A DNA stretch of 59,630 nt from Devosia equisanguinis (GCA_945889015.1 CAMDBL010000004.1:1-59630); one strand, 5' to 3'. Counted from the first letter of the stretch, positions 26,359-35,128 are shown. Notes: generated by a model not told the origin, from the sequence alone. Numbers and translations: made by a program.

Positions 26359-26712
26359 TCAGCGAGCGACCGTCAATTGCTTGCCGCGCGACGCCTGGGC
26401 GACCTCGATGTCGCGCTCCCGCGACAGCCGCTCCGCCTCGGCCTGCCAGCGCAACGCGTCCTGCGCGCGGTTACGCGCGCGCCGGCGCCAGTGCGCCTGA
26501 CCGAACCACGTCACCAGCCCGCCGATGATCGCGCCGGCCACCAGCATGCCGAACAGGTAGTAGTAGAACGGCATCGACAGCGAGACGACCGGCGTCTCGG
26601 GCTTGAACGGATCGAGCACCAGCCGTACGGGATGGCGATTGATCACGGCGATCGTGACCATCAGCGCCACGGCGGGAAAGCCGAGCAAAATCCAGATGAT
26701 GCGCTTGAGCAA
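26359..26712 (-). CDS. lapA: LapA-domain membrane protein
   Basis: The TTG start at 26712 follows GAGGGCGG and yields 117 residues. Two membrane helices (residues ~4-22 and ~48-70) flank a short periplasmic loop with N-R-H-P-V-R-L-V-L-D-P-F, the LapA (DUF1049) signature. A basic, coiled-coil-like cytoplasmic tail follows (R-R-R-A-R-N-R-A-Q-D-A-L). In E. coli LapA works with LapB in controlling LPS synthesis. Its position right after ihfB matches the conserved order rpsA-ihfB-lapA, which strengthens the call. Confidence 0.85.
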   Translation of the reverse strand: MLKRIIWILLGFPAVALMVTIAVINRHPVRLVLDPFKPETPVVSLSMPFYYYLFGMLVAGAIIGGLVTWFGQAHWRRRARNRAQDALRWQAEAERLSRERDIEVAQASRGKQLTVAR

Positions 26713-26787
26713 GACGTCCGCCCTCGGAATTTGCGGCCTACGGTGATCGAGGCCCGGAAGTGGTCATCGTCCCGCGGCTCGCCGCTG

Positions 26788-27096
26788 TCAGTTCTTGCGC
26801 TTCCCGCGCGGGGCATCGCCCGCGTTGAGCTTCTCGCGCAGTTCCTTGCCGGTCTTGAAGAACGGCACGAACTTCTCGGCCACCGGCACCGGTGTGCCGG
26901 TGCGCGGATTGCGACCCAGGCGCGCCGCCCGGTGCTTCACCGTGAACGCACCGAAACCGCGCAGCTCCACCCGATCCCCCCGCGCGAGCGCGTCCACGAT
27001 CTCATCGAAGATCACGTTGACGATCCGCTCGATGTCGCGGTGATAGAGATGCTGGTTGGTCGCCGCGATCTTCTGAATCAACTCGGACTTGATCAC
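26788..27096 (-). CDS. ihfB: Integration host factor, beta subunit
   Basis: This 102-residue DNABII protein starts at GTG (GAGAGGC upstream). It has the family signature [15 protein letters not shown], the flank [16 protein letters not shown] and the final helix [19 protein letters not shown] and H-R-A-A-R-L fit the beta rather than the alpha subunit, as does its position next to rpsA and sppA. It bends DNA and supports nucleoid structure, replication and sigma54 promoters as a heterodimer with IHF-alpha, which is not in the window. Confidence 0.93.
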   Translation of the reverse strand: MIKSELIQKIAATNQHLYHRDIERIVNVIFDEIVDALARGDRVELRGFGAFTVKHRAARLGRNPRTGTPVPVAEKFVPFFKTGKELREKLNAGDAPRGKRKN

Positions 27097-27129
27097 AGGC
27101 CTCTCCCGCCCGAAAGATATTGTATTTCC

Positions 27130-28095
27130 TCAATTTTCGGCAGGTTGCCAAACCGAGACGAGGCCGTCAAGCCCAAGACGCCCGAATAGTCCGTCTTGGC
27201 CTATAATTCGTGCCAGAATGGTATTTTCGAGCCCCAACGCCTCGACCGCGGCACTCGTGATCGAGCCTGTCAGCCCGCCCCAGCTCGATTCCGGCTTAGG
27301 TTTCCAGTCGACGACCTTGGCCTGTTTCGGTACGCCCTTGCCCTCGAGCCAGGTGACGGCCTCGCTCTCGCCGCCGATCTCGTCGACCAGCTTGTAGCTC
27401 AGAGCCTCGCGACCCGAGAAGACGCGGCCTTCCTTGAGGCCAGGCACCATGGCGACGTCGACACCACGGCGGCTCGTGACGAGGCCTTGGAACCATGCGA
27501 AGCCGTCCTCGACCATCGCCTGTGCCGCCTTGCGGCCAGGCTCGTCGATCGGCGCGAACAGCGAGGGATTGGCCTTCAACGGACCGGTCTTGATCTCGCT
27601 GACCTTGACGCCAACCTTGTCGAGCAGCCCGGAGACCTCCGCCCACTGAAAGATGACGCCCATCGAGCCGGTGATCGAGTTGCCGCGGGCGACGATGTGA
27701 TCGGTGCCGAGACCAGCGATATAGGCGGCGGACGCCGCGACCGTGCCGAATTGGGCGACGACGGGCTTCTTCTTGGACAGCTTGCGCAGCGCCTCGTACA
27801 GCGCCTCACCGCCGGTAGTGGTGCCGCCACCGCTGTTGACGAAGACGATGACGCCCGCGACCTTCTTGTCGTCCTCGAGCTTCTTGATCATGCGCAACTG
27901 GTCGCGGCTCTCGGTGACGAGGCCCTCGACGGTGATGCGGGCGATCTGCTGGCTTTCCCCGAGCTTCAACAAGTCCGAGCCCGCGAACGTCGCGGCCAGC
28001 ACGGCGACGACGCCGAGAATGGCCAAGGTGCGCCACAGCGAAAGCGAGCGCCTCAGACGACGGCGATCGATGACGGCTTCAGTCTCGAGCGACAT
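27130..28095 (-). CDS. sppA: Signal peptide peptidase SppA, short (36K) type
   Basis: I use ATG 28095, giving 321 residues and a single N-terminal anchor helix (W-R-T-L-A-I-L-G-V-V-A-V-L). The S49 peptidase motifs are S-G-G-G-T-T-T-G-G-E-A, the nucleophile region N-S-I-T-G-S-M-G-V-I, and the expected general-base lysine in I-K-T-G-P-L-K-A-N-P-S. It degrades cleaved signal peptides in the inner membrane. It lies between rpsA and ihfB, as in other Alphaproteobacteria. Confidence 0.92.
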   Translation of the reverse strand: MSLETEAVIDRRRLRRSLSLWRTLAILGVVAVLAATFAGSDLLKLGESQQIARITVEGLVTESRDQLRMIKKLEDDKKVAGVIVFVNSGGGTTTGGEALYEALRKLSKKKPVVAQFGTVAASAAYIAGLGTDHIVARGNSITGSMGVIFQWAEVSGLLDKVGVKVSEIKTGPLKANPSLFAPIDEPGRKAAQAMVEDGFAWFQGLVTSRRGVDVAMVPGLKEGRVFSGREALSYKLVDEIGGESEAVTWLEGKGVPKQAKVVDWKPKPESSWGGLTGSITSAAVEALGLENTILARIIGQDGLFGRLGLDGLVSVWQPAEN

Positions 28096-28218
28096 GGAAC
28101 GAGCTACTCCGGTGAACAGGATGGGTCTTTGCGTACGATTATGGCGCAAACCTAGGCCGATCGCGCTGCTGGCTCAACTGGTGAACCCTGTCCTGCAAGG
28201 AGCCTGCCGGAACTGAAA

Positions 28219-28246
28219 CGCGCGGGGAAGACTGCCTCCCCGCGCG
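28219..28246 (-). terminator. Rho-independent terminator after rpsA
   Basis: A perfect 10-bp GC-rich stem (28219-28228 with 28237-28246) with an 8-base loop lies ~95 bases after the rpsA stop on the minus strand. It is followed there by TTTCAG, a short T-tract. It should separate rpsA from sppA transcription. Confidence 0.8.
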
Positions 28247-28339
28247 CTCACATAAACCTTACCGGCCGGGCACTCTGGGTGGTGCGGGCGCCCGCCATCC
28301 GGCGCGCACCCTCACTACCTCGATCGAGCCCGCTGGTCC

Positions 28340-30055
28340 TTACTTGTCGTCGCCCTCGCGCTTCTTGATGGCGGCCTTGAAGATATCGCCGAGCGAGGCG
28401 CCGCTGTCGGTCGAGCCGAACTGCGCGACGGCCTGCTTCTCCTCGGCGAGCTCCAGGCTCTTGACCGAAACGGCGATGCGGCGCGTGGCCTTGTCGACGT
28501 TGGTGACGGCGGCATCGACCTTGTCGCCGACGTTGTAGCGCTCGGGGCGCTGCTCGGCGCGGTCACGCGACAGGTCCGAGCGCTTGATGAAGCTCGTGAT
28601 GTCGGTGCCGGTGATCTTCACCTCGATGCCGTTCTCCTGGACGCTCGTCACCTCGCAGGTGACCTGATCGCCCTTCTTGTACTTGGCGAGCGTGTCGAGC
28701 GGGTCGCCCGAGACCTGCTTGATGCCGAGCGAGATCCGCTCCTTGGCGCTGTCGACGTCGAGGACGACGGCCTTGACGTTGTCGCCCTTCTTGAACTCCT
28801 TGATCACCTCGTCGCCGGAGCGGTTCCAGTCGAGGTCCGACAGGTGGACCATGCCGTCCACGCCGCCGTCGAGGCCGATGAACAGGCCGAACTCGGTGAT
28901 GTTGCGGATCGGGCCCTCGACCACGGTGCCCTTCGGGTGCTGGGCGAGGAACGCATCCCAGGGATTGTCCTGGGTCTGCTTGAGGCCGAGCGAGATGCGG
29001 CGCTTGGTGGGATCGACCTCGAGGATCTGCACTTCCACCTGCTGGCTCGTCGAGACGATCTTGCCGGGGTGGATGTTCTTCTTGGTCCAGCTCATCTCGG
29101 AGACGTGGATCAGGCCCTCGACGCCCGGCTCCAGCTCGACGAACGCACCGTAGTCGGCGATGTTGGTGACGGTGCCGCTGAAGCGGGCCTGCACCGGATA
29201 CTTCGCCTCGATGCCCTGCCACGGATCGGACTGCAGCTGCTTCATGCCGAGGCTGATGCGCTGCGTCTCCGGGTTGATGCGGATGATTTGCACCTTCACG
29301 GTGTCGCCGACGTTGACGATCTCGCTCGGGTGATTGACGCGGCGCCAGGCCATGTCGGTCACGTGCAGCAGGCCGTCGATGCCGCCGAGGTCGATGAACG
29401 CACCATAGTCGGTGATGTTCTTGACCAGACCCTCGATGACCTGGCCCTCCTCGAGGCGAGCCACGATGTCGGCGCGCTGCTCGGCCCGTGTCTCCTCGAG
29501 CACCGAGCGGCGCGAGACGACGATGTTGCCGCGGCGGCGGTCCATCTTGAGGATCTGGAACGGCTGGTTCTGGTGCATCAGCGGGCCGATGTCGCGGACC
29601 GGGCGGATGTCGACTTGCGAGCCCGGCAGGAACGCAACGGCACCGTCGAGGTCGACGGTGAAGCCGCCCTTGACCTTGTTGAAGATCACGCCGGAGACCT
29701 TTTCGCCCTTCTCGAACTGCTTCTCGAGACGGGTCCAGCTCTCTTCGCGGCGGGCCTTGTCACGGCTCAGCACGGCCTCGCCCAGCGCATTCTCGACGCG
29801 CTCCAGGTAGACCTCGACCTCGTCGCCGACCTTGAGCTCGGCCGACTTGCCGGCGACCGCGAACTCGCGCAGCGGCACGCGGCCTTCCATCTTCATGCCG
29901 ACGTCGATGACGGCGAGGTCCTTCTCGATCCCGACGATCCTGCCCTTGACGACGCTGCCCTCGAGCGCCTCGTCGTTCTGCAGGCTCTCGGTGAAGAGGG
30001 CGGCGAAGTCCTCCGTCGTCGGGTTCATCTCTTTATTGGGTGCGATATCGGCCAT
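28340..30055 (-). CDS. rpsA: 30S ribosomal protein S1
   Basis: The 571-residue product carries six S1 (OB-fold) repeats spaced about 85 residues apart. Each has the G-x-V-x-x-I-x-x-Y/F-G-A/L-F-I/V-x-L pattern; clear examples are N-I-T-D-Y-G-A-F-I-D-L-G, N-I-A-D-Y-G-A-F-V-E-L and N-I-T-E-F-G-L-F-I-G-L. W-S-R-D-K-A-type linkers and R-R-I-S-L-G-L-K-Q strands close several repeats. S1 binds mRNA leaders and helps load structured messages on the 30S subunit. Its position just downstream of cmk is the classic arrangement. Length is normal for the family. Confidence 0.97.
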   Translation of the reverse strand: MADIAPNKEMNPTTEDFAALFTESLQNDEALEGSVVKGRIVGIEKDLAVIDVGMKMEGRVPLREFAVAGKSAELKVGDEVEVYLERVENALGEAVLSRDKARREESWTRLEKQFEKGEKVSGVIFNKVKGGFTVDLDGAVAFLPGSQVDIRPVRDIGPLMHQNQPFQILKMDRRRGNIVVSRRSVLEETRAEQRADIVARLEEGQVIEGLVKNITDYGAFIDLGGIDGLLHVTDMAWRRVNHPSEIVNVGDTVKVQIIRINPETQRISLGMKQLQSDPWQGIEAKYPVQARFSGTVTNIADYGAFVELEPGVEGLIHVSEMSWTKKNIHPGKIVSTSQQVEVQILEVDPTKRRISLGLKQTQDNPWDAFLAQHPKGTVVEGPIRNITEFGLFIGLDGGVDGMVHLSDLDWNRSGDEVIKEFKKGDNVKAVVLDVDSAKERISLGIKQVSGDPLDTLAKYKKGDQVTCEVTSVQENGIEVKITGTDITSFIKRSDLSRDRAEQRPERYNVGDKVDAAVTNVDKATRRIAVSVKSLELAEEKQAVAQFGSTDSGASLGDIFKAAIKKREGDDK

Positions 30056-30396
30056 GGGTGTCGTGGTCTCCAGAAAATCGGGAGCCCGGGTGCGCCGGGC
30101 GATCGGGATTGCGATGGGTCGGCCGGAAACGCGTGCGGCCGCATGGCATGCGCCAGCGGACCGGATCGAGCCGGCGCCCCTAAGGGTGTGGTGTGGTCTC
30201 GGTGCCGCGTGATGGGCGCACAGCCCGCCAATGGGAATTTGAGCGCACGTCCGGTCGCCCGGTATGCACCCTATTGGCCGATCTTCCTCTTGACCGATCC
30301 GACTGCGGCGTCGAATGCGGGCGTTATAGACAAGTTGCGGGCGGGTATCAACCGGCAGATGCGTAAAAACGCAGCATGCGCGGGTGCAGCGTCGGA
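30056..30396. other. rpsA leader and promoter region
   Basis: This 341-bp gap lies between cmk and rpsA on the minus strand. I see no gene. It probably contains the rpsA promoter and an mRNA leader, which in many bacteria mediates autogenous control by S1. No box is assigned with confidence. Confidence 0.45.
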
Positions 30397-31029
30397 TCAG
30401 CCCGCCGCCCGCTCCTCCACCACGCGCAGGGCAGCGGCGAAGGCTTCCTCGATGCCGAGTTCGCTCGTGTCCAGCAGCACGGCGTCGGCGGCGGCCTTCA
30501 TCGGGGCGTCGGCGCGGCTCGAGTCGCGCTCGTCGCGGTCCCGGATGTCCTTGAGCACGACCTCGTAGGAGACCTCCTCGCCGCGCCCCTGCAATTCGAG
30601 GAAGCGCCGGCGGGCCCGCACCTCGGCGCTGGCGGTGACGAAGATCTTCACGTCGGCGTCCGGGCAGACCACGGTGCCGATGTCGCGGCCGTCGAGCACG
30701 GCGCCGCCGGGCTGGCGTGCGAAAGCGCGCTGAAACTCGAGCAGCGCCGCGCGGACTCCGGGAATGCGCGCGACGATCGAGGCGCCCTCACCGGCCTTGG
30801 CGCCGCGCAGCGCGGGATCGTCCAGTGTGCCGGGGTCGAGCACGCGCGCGGCGGCCTCGGCTGTGGCCGCATCGTCCAGCGGCCGGCCGCGCGCCGCCGT
30901 GTCCCGAGCCACCGCCCGGTACAGCAGGCCGGTGTCGAGCACCGGCACCTGGAAGTGCCCGGCGACGAGCTTGGCGATGGTGCCCTTGCCGGAAGCGGCG
31001 GGGCCGTCGATGGCGATGATCATGGACAT
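30397..31029 (-). CDS. cmk: Cytidylate kinase
   Basis: This 210-residue P-loop kinase opens with [13 protein letters not shown] (Walker A). It continues with [10 protein letters not shown], the NMP-binding D-G-R-D-I-G-T-V-V segment, and [13 protein letters not shown] (LID-side Arg residues). It phosphorylates CMP and dCMP with ATP. Either of two close ATGs (31029 or 31023) could be the start. It precedes rpsA, as in most proteobacteria, but aroA is not upstream; a LysR gene is. Confidence 0.95.
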   Translation of the reverse strand: MSMIIAIDGPAASGKGTIAKLVAGHFQVPVLDTGLLYRAVARDTAARGRPLDDAATAEAAARVLDPGTLDDPALRGAKAGEGASIVARIPGVRAALLEFQRAFARQPGGAVLDGRDIGTVVCPDADVKIFVTASAEVRARRRFLELQGRGEEVSYEVVLKDIRDRDERDSSRADAPMKAAADAVLLDTSELGIEEAFAAALRVVEERAAG

Positions 31030-31095
31030 TCGTTCGCAGCGCTGATGACCGGCGCAGAGCTAGGGCAATTCGCTCCTGACAGCAATCCGCCCGTG

Positions 31096-31989
31096 TCACG
31101 CCGCCGCCGCGGGCTCGCCGAAGCGGGCGCGGAACTCGAGGCGGATGTGGCGGGCGAGCTCGCGGGCGATGTCGGTGCCGCCGGTGGCGGGCAACGACAG
31201 GTTGATCGCGAACTGAGGCAGCGCCGGCAGCCCGGCCTCGGGGCCGAGCTCGACCAGGGCAGGCGGGATCGAATCGCGCAAGTCCGCGCCGATCGCGATA
31301 TCGGCGTGCACCACCGCCTTCTGCGCCAGCTCGTTGCTGACCTCGGTGACGAGGCGCCAGGACCGGCCGGCCTTGCGCAGCGCGTCCAGCGCCGCCGGTC
31401 GGAACCGGCAGCTGCGGCTGCCGACCGCCAGCGGCAACGGCTCCTGCCGCCAGCTGCGTCCGCCCGGCGCGCCGACCCAGACCAGCCGGTCCATGCGCAG
31501 CGTCTCGGTCAGCCGTGCGCCCGGTTGATGATCGCCGGTGTCCGTCGTCAGCGCCAGATCGATCTCGCCCCGGTCGACCGCCTCCAGCAGATCGTACGAA
31601 TTACGGCAATCGACGCTGACCTCGACGTGCGGCCAGGCCTGATTGAAGCGGCGCAGCACCGGGGGGATGTAGGTCGGGATGATGTCCATCGGCACGCCGA
31701 GGCTGACGCTGCCCTTGAAGGCCGGCGTCGTCATCGCGCTCCACAGCTCGTCGTTCATCTCGACCAGCTTGTGGGCGCCCGCGACCAGCCGCTCGCCGGC
31801 CGCCGTCAACGCCAGCCGCCGGTGCTCGCGCGCGAACAGCTCCACGCCGAGCTGGTCTTCCAGCCGCTTGATCTGGAGGCTGACGGCGGCCTGGGTGCGA
31901 CCGAGCAGGCGGGCTGCGCCAGTGACGCTGCCGGTCTCGACGACGGAGGTGAAAGCGCGCAGCAGGGCGATATCGATGTCACGCGGCAT
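31096..31989 (-). CDS. LysR-family transcriptional regulator
   Basis: The start at ATG 31989 opens directly into the helix-turn-helix (L-L-R-A-F-T-S-V-V-E-T-G-S-V-T-G-A-A, then R-T-Q-A-A-V-S-L-Q-I-K-R-L-E-D), giving 297 residues. The C-terminal part is the usual two-lobed co-inducer-binding domain. It is divergent from a small DUF1127 gene. The 120-bp gap between them contains an ATAAC-N10-GTTAT dyad that fits a LysR site, so it probably regulates the small gene and itself. The inducer is unknown. Confidence 0.9.
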   Translation of the reverse strand: MPRDIDIALLRAFTSVVETGSVTGAARLLGRTQAAVSLQIKRLEDQLGVELFAREHRRLALTAAGERLVAGAHKLVEMNDELWSAMTTPAFKGSVSLGVPMDIIPTYIPPVLRRFNQAWPHVEVSVDCRNSYDLLEAVDRGEIDLALTTDTGDHQPGARLTETLRMDRLVWVGAPGGRSWRQEPLPLAVGSRSCRFRPAALDALRKAGRSWRLVTEVSNELAQKAVVHADIAIGADLRDSIPPALVELGPEAGLPALPQFAINLSLPATGGTDIARELARHIRLEFRARFGEPAAAA

Positions 31990-32029
31990 GGGACAGCCAT
32001 CGAATAACAGATGCCTATGATCCCCATTA

Positions 32030-32049
32030 ATAACATTCGATATCGTTAT
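32030..32049. promoter_or_regulatory. Putative LysR-type operator ATAAC-N10-GTTAT
   Basis: An exact dyad of 5-bp arms (32030-32034 and 32045-32049) lies midway between the divergent LysR and DUF1127 starts, in a locally AT-rich stretch. It contains the T-N11-A pattern typical of LysR-type sites. A related half-site (CGAATAAC) lies near 32000. Confidence 0.55.
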
Positions 32050-32109
32050 GGAAAAGGGGGACGTATCAAAGGACCACTGCCTCGATTCCAAAAAACAGGA
32101 ACGATGATC

Positions 32110-32367
32110 ATGAGCCCGACCTTTACCGCCAGGACCGCGCCGGCCGATGCCGGCTATGCCTCGCCGCTCTCCCTGATCGGCCGGCTCGCGTCCCGCCTGC
32201 TTCTCGCGATGCAGATCTACCGGGAGCGACGGGCGCTGCAGGCCCTGTCCGACCACATGCTGAAAGACATTGGCCTGTCGCGGTCGCAAATCGAAGCCGA
32301 AGTGATGCGCGGCCTGTTCGACCTGCCCGACCAGCGGCCCGGCGACCGCCGACGGCGCTGCGACTGA
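32110..32367 (+). CDS. DUF1127 small protein
   Basis: I choose ATG 32110 because AGGA lies 9 bases upstream; an earlier ATG at 32104 is too close to it. The product has 85 residues. The DUF1127 core is R-E-R-R-A-L-Q-A-L-S-D-H-M-L-K-D-I-G-L-S-R-S-Q-I at residues ~40-65, with the usual Arg-rich helix and the D-I-G-(L/I)-S-R motif. Members with this core affect phosphate, carbon or RNA metabolism in Alphaproteobacteria. Divergence from a LysR gene suggests regulated expression. Confidence 0.88.
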   Translation: MSPTFTARTAPADAGYASPLSLIGRLASRLLLAMQIYRERRALQALSDHMLKDIGLSRSQIEAEVMRGLFDLPDQRPGDRRRRCD

Positions 32368-32391
32368 CGCCACGCACGGCATGAACGCAAA

Positions 32392-32417
32392 ACGCCCCGG
32401 CGCTGCGGCCGGGGCGT
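32392..32417. terminator. Bidirectional terminator between DUF1127 and rplS
   Basis: A perfect 10-bp stem (32392-32401 with 32408-32417) with a 6-base loop lies between two convergent stops. It is preceded by AAA and followed by CGTCGTTT, so it could act in both directions. Confidence 0.75.
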
Positions 32418-32457
32418 CGTCGTTTCAGAGGATCTCAGCGGACGGCTGATAACCCGA

Positions 32458-33168
32458 TCAGGCCTTCGCATCCTCGGCGGGCACTTCCGCGGCGGCCTTC
32501 TCGGCGACCAGACGCTGAGCCTGTCCGGCCCAGTCTTCCTTCTCGATGCGGCCGTTGAGGTTCAGCGCGTCGTCGATGTTGGCGATATCGTCGTCGCTGA
32601 GGTTGGCGATCTGCTCGAGCTTGTAGCAGTTGAGCTGCCGCAGGCGGCCCATCAGCTCGGCGTTGATGCCCGTGATCCCCGTCAGATCCTCGGGCTCGCC
32701 CTTCGGCTTCTTGAAGCCCTTCCAGGCGGCGTTGAGGCGCTTGGCGCGGGCGTCGGTCCGCTCCAGGATGCGGGCGGCCTTGCCGCGGCGGCCGCGGAGA
32801 TAATACAGCTTGGCGCGGCGCACGCGGCCACGGCGGACGACCTCGATCTCGGCGATGAAGGGCGAGTAGAGCGGGACCACGCGCTCGACGCCTTCGCCGT
32901 AGGAAATCTTGCGGACGGTGAAGCTCTCGTTGATGCCGCCGCCGTCACGGGCGATCACCACGCCCTCGTAGGCCTGCAGGCGGAACTCGGCGGCCGCCCT
33001 CTTCGACGCGTCGGCCTTGGCGCCCTTCTTCTTGGCCTTGGGGTCCTCGACCTCGTCGAACACCTTGACCATGATCTTGACGGTGTCACCCGGCTCGAAC
33101 TCCGGTACGCCGCGCTTGGCCAGCAGAGCATTGATCTGCTCGCGGTCGATTTCTTGAATGATGTTCAT
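32458..33168 (-). CDS. rplS: 50S ribosomal protein L19 with C-terminal HHH extension
   Basis: The start is ATG 33168, opening with the L19 N-terminus ([12 protein letters not shown]). The core (residues 1-135) contains [28 protein letters not shown] and [15 protein letters not shown] Lys/Ala-rich insertion sits near residues 42-60. Total length is 236 residues against the usual 115-130. The extra ~100 residues hold a helix-hairpin-helix module (residues ~162-221) ending [14 protein letters not shown] similar module is known on alphaproteobacterial L21. The usual rpsP-rimM-trmD neighbours are absent, so rplS is a separate unit. Confidence 0.95.
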   Translation of the reverse strand: MNIIQEIDREQINALLAKRGVPEFEPGDTVKIMVKVFDEVEDPKAKKKGAKADASKRAAAEFRLQAYEGVVIARDGGGINESFTVRKISYGEGVERVVPLYSPFIAEIEVVRRGRVRRAKLYYLRGRRGKAARILERTDARAKRLNAAWKGFKKPKGEPEDLTGITGINAELMGRLRQLNCYKLEQIANLSDDDIANIDDALNLNGRIEKEDWAGQAQRLVAEKAAAEVPAEDAKA

Positions 33169-33357
33169 TGTTGATTGACCCTGGTTCTTGGACATCAGGC
33201 AGAGGAGCTGAGCACTGGAGCCGGCCATGACAGCCGGGCAGAAAAGCTCGTGCAGCCCTCGAGGGGCACCCTTGACGGGAAGGCGGCTTGATAACCGAAA
33301 CGGGATGGCTTGTCGATGGGGATAGATCGGGGGTGCGGCGGCGGATACTCTGAAGTC

Positions 33358-33795
33358 ATGCCAAAAGCGCTTCACACCACCAATGTCCGCGACACGTTCA
33401 TCGCCGTCGCGCCCGATTGCAAGGCCGAGACGGGCCTCGTTCCCGAGCCGCGCGGCGGCAAGCCGACGGTCGCCACCCTGCAATACGCGATGCTCGCGGC
33501 GGCCCCTTATACCCTGACCTCCGACGACGTGATCTTCGCCACCTCGGCCGCCGGACGTGCGCTGGCGGCCGGTGCCGCGGATGCCGAGCGCGAACAGGCC
33601 CGGGCCGCGTTTTTCTCCAAAGGCCAGGCCTGCATGCGCGCTTCCCCGCTCACCAAGAGCCACGGCTGGGGCGTCCACGCCGACGGCGAGGGCCGGCTGG
33701 CGCTGGTGGCCCGCGAGAGCGCGCGGTATCGGCAGCTCACGGGCGCAGACTCACAGCTCGCCCAGACACAAGCCATGCGGTCGAGGAAGGCGTGA
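33358..33795 (+). CDS. DUF6157 family protein
   Basis: The ATG at 33358 opens with [16 protein letters not shown], the typical start of this family, and gives 145 residues. Further conserved elements are [44 protein letters not shown], and the final Y-R-Q-L. The protein is small and soluble, with no known activity. It is divergent from rplS. Confidence 0.88.
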   Translation: MPKALHTTNVRDTFIAVAPDCKAETGLVPEPRGGKPTVATLQYAMLAAAPYTLTSDDVIFATSAAGRALAAGAADAEREQARAAFFSKGQACMRASPLTKSHGWGVHADGEGRLALVARESARYRQLTGADSQLAQTQAMRSRKA

Positions 33796-34109
33796 GAGCG
33801 GGGAGGGGAACCGGGCTGAAATTCTCAACGGGCGGACGACGTGCGGGCAAAAAATTGGGTGCCCAGACGGGGCCAAGCTACAATATGTAGAATTTTATAG
33901 ACCGCTGGCGGGAATCGGTGGAAAATTTTGCGCACGAGTTGCCAGTGGCTGCCCCAATCAGCCACCGACAGCGTCTCGTAAGTTCTCAGCCAGTTGTTGC
34001 GTCGCGTTCCGCTCCACTTGGGCGGCGGCGACTTATGATTCCTCCGCGATTCGGAGATTCGCCGTCAAGCCTTCGTGGTCTCAGAACACGCGAATTGAGG
34101 CAGACGACG
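33796..34109. other. Lower-GC intergenic region before the HNH-like gene
   Basis: This 314-bp stretch has clear A/T-rich tracts (around 33850-33900) unlike the surrounding DNA, and a small dyad CTACA-ATA-TGTAG at 33878-33890. I see no convincing gene. It may mark the left edge of an acquired segment and probably holds the promoter of the next gene. Confidence 0.45.
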
Positions 34110-34544
34110 ATGAAGAATGCACTCCTCCCTGATGGCTGGCACTGGCATACCCAGGCAAGTCCATTCAAGACAAGCCAATCACACAATGGTCTCATGTCTG
34201 CGTGGCCAGCCGCCGAAGCGACGCGTTCCGTTCTGGATCCAATTGTTCTATATCGCACTCGCCTTGAGCCTGCGCTGTGGGTCAGGAACGTCGCAGGTAC
34301 CAGCGGTTACACATGTGGATGCTGTAGAGGCTGGCTTGAGCACCATGCCCGCCACGCAGGATACTTCTCGAACTGCTCCGCTTTCGACTGTGAGGGCATT
34401 GCATCGGTCGGCGCCCACTTGGCCATTGTCCAGCGCGCCGATAATCGCTGGTGGATTGCCCCTCTCTGTCACAGGTGCAATCACCGCACTGAAGTTTTTC
34501 AGCTGCGGCGCGCGGTTCCCTTGGTAAGGGCACGGCATTGCTAA
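34110..34544 (+). CDS. Small Cys-rich HNH/zinc-ribbon-like protein
   Basis: An ATG at 34110 with GAGG ~9 bases upstream gives 144 residues. Cysteines pair as C69/C72 (C-G-C-C-R-G-W-L-E-H-H), C89/C94 (N-C-S-A-F-D-C) and C120/C123 (P-L-C-H-R-C-N-H), with V-G-A-H-L before R-W-W-I-A-P-L-C. This spacing of two C-x2-C knuckles, G-A-H and a late C-x2-C-N-H resembles small HNH-like proteins I recall ending in W-Y-I-V-P-L-C-x-x-H-N. The family call is from memory, not a search. GC is visibly lower than in neighbouring genes, suggesting transfer. No partner gene is evident, and a hairpin-rich non-coding island follows. Confidence 0.6.
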   Translation: MKNALLPDGWHWHTQASPFKTSQSHNGLMSAWPAAEATRSVLDPIVLYRTRLEPALWVRNVAGTSGYTCGCCRGWLEHHARHAGYFSNCSAFDCEGIASVGAHLAIVQRADNRWWIAPLCHRCNHRTEVFQLRRAVPLVRARHC

Positions 34545-34580
34545 CGATAGCGGGCCCTACGAAAGTATCGCCGGCGCCAA

Positions 34581-34597
34581 TCTGACCTCTAGTCAGA
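34581..34597. repeat. TCTGAC/GTCAGA dyad at the left edge of the island
   Basis: Arms 34581-34586 and 34592-34597 are perfect with a 5-base spacer. The same TCTGACC core recurs in the right-hand repeat (35353-35444) and before the ABC ATPase gene (23732-23750). Confidence 0.5.
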
Positions 34598-34629
34598 CTA
34601 TCATCCCGGCGGCTGTAGGAGAGCCGGGC

Positions 34630-34671
34630 CCCAGGGGCCGCAGTCGAACCGTTCGACAAGCGGCCCCTGGG
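34630..34671. repeat. Strong hairpin with 12-bp perfect outer stem
   Basis: Arms 34630-34641 and 34660-34671 are perfectly complementary, and an inner TCGAA/TTCGA stem caps the structure. A stem of this strength is compatible with a REP-like element or a terminator for the upstream HNH-like gene. Confidence 0.7.
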
Positions 34672-34765
34672 TTCCGGATGGCCTTCTCGCGTGCCGCGCA
34701 CCGGCGTCCAGGACACACGCGCGGGATCATCGAGACGGCCGCTCTGATTTCGCCCCCCCTGCGCT

Positions 34766-34921
34766 CGTTTTCCCGGAAGCCGCGACAGACGTCGCCTGTG
34801 TGCGCGTCGTCAGCGGCGCGGCTATCCGGGACCTTTACCCGGTGAGGATCGATGGTGTGCGCATGCCACTGCCGGAAAGGTCCCGGATCTTCGCCGCTGC
34901 GCGGCTTCGTCCGGGAAAACG
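34766..34921. repeat. Long nested inverted repeat, outer 12-bp arms
   Basis: CGTTTTCCCGGA (34766-34777) is perfectly complementary to 34910-34921. Further inward matches (AGCGGCG-type, then a 13-bp pair) suggest one long imperfect inverted repeat of ~155 bp. A small hairpin TCCCGGA...TCCGGGA (34881-34916) overlaps the right arm. Confidence 0.65.
34824..34888. repeat. Inner perfect 13-bp inverted repeat
   Basis: ATCCGGGACCTTT (34824-34836) is perfectly complementary to 34876-34888, with 39 bases between. It is nested inside the 34766-34921 pair. Confidence 0.7.
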
Positions 34922-35128
34922 GAGGTGGTGAAATGGCCTGCGCGAGTAACCATTTCGGAGACGCCGGTTTGCAAAGTAATCCCCGCCCCATCCGCCTCCC
35001 GCATACTCCTCCAGCTCGCGCCGCTCGGGGTCGTCTTCCGGAAGGCAGGCCGTCAGGCGAGGCGCGGGCTCGGGTTCTCAGGTCGTCGGCTGCGATCCGG
35101 CGGGCTGGGCGGATGACAAAAGTCCCCA

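Noticed and set aside
28844-30568. Long open frame antisense to rpsA (~570 codons)
   Set aside because: It mirrors a strongly conserved ribosomal protein gene; high GC produces long antisense frames, and the product has no recognisable motif.
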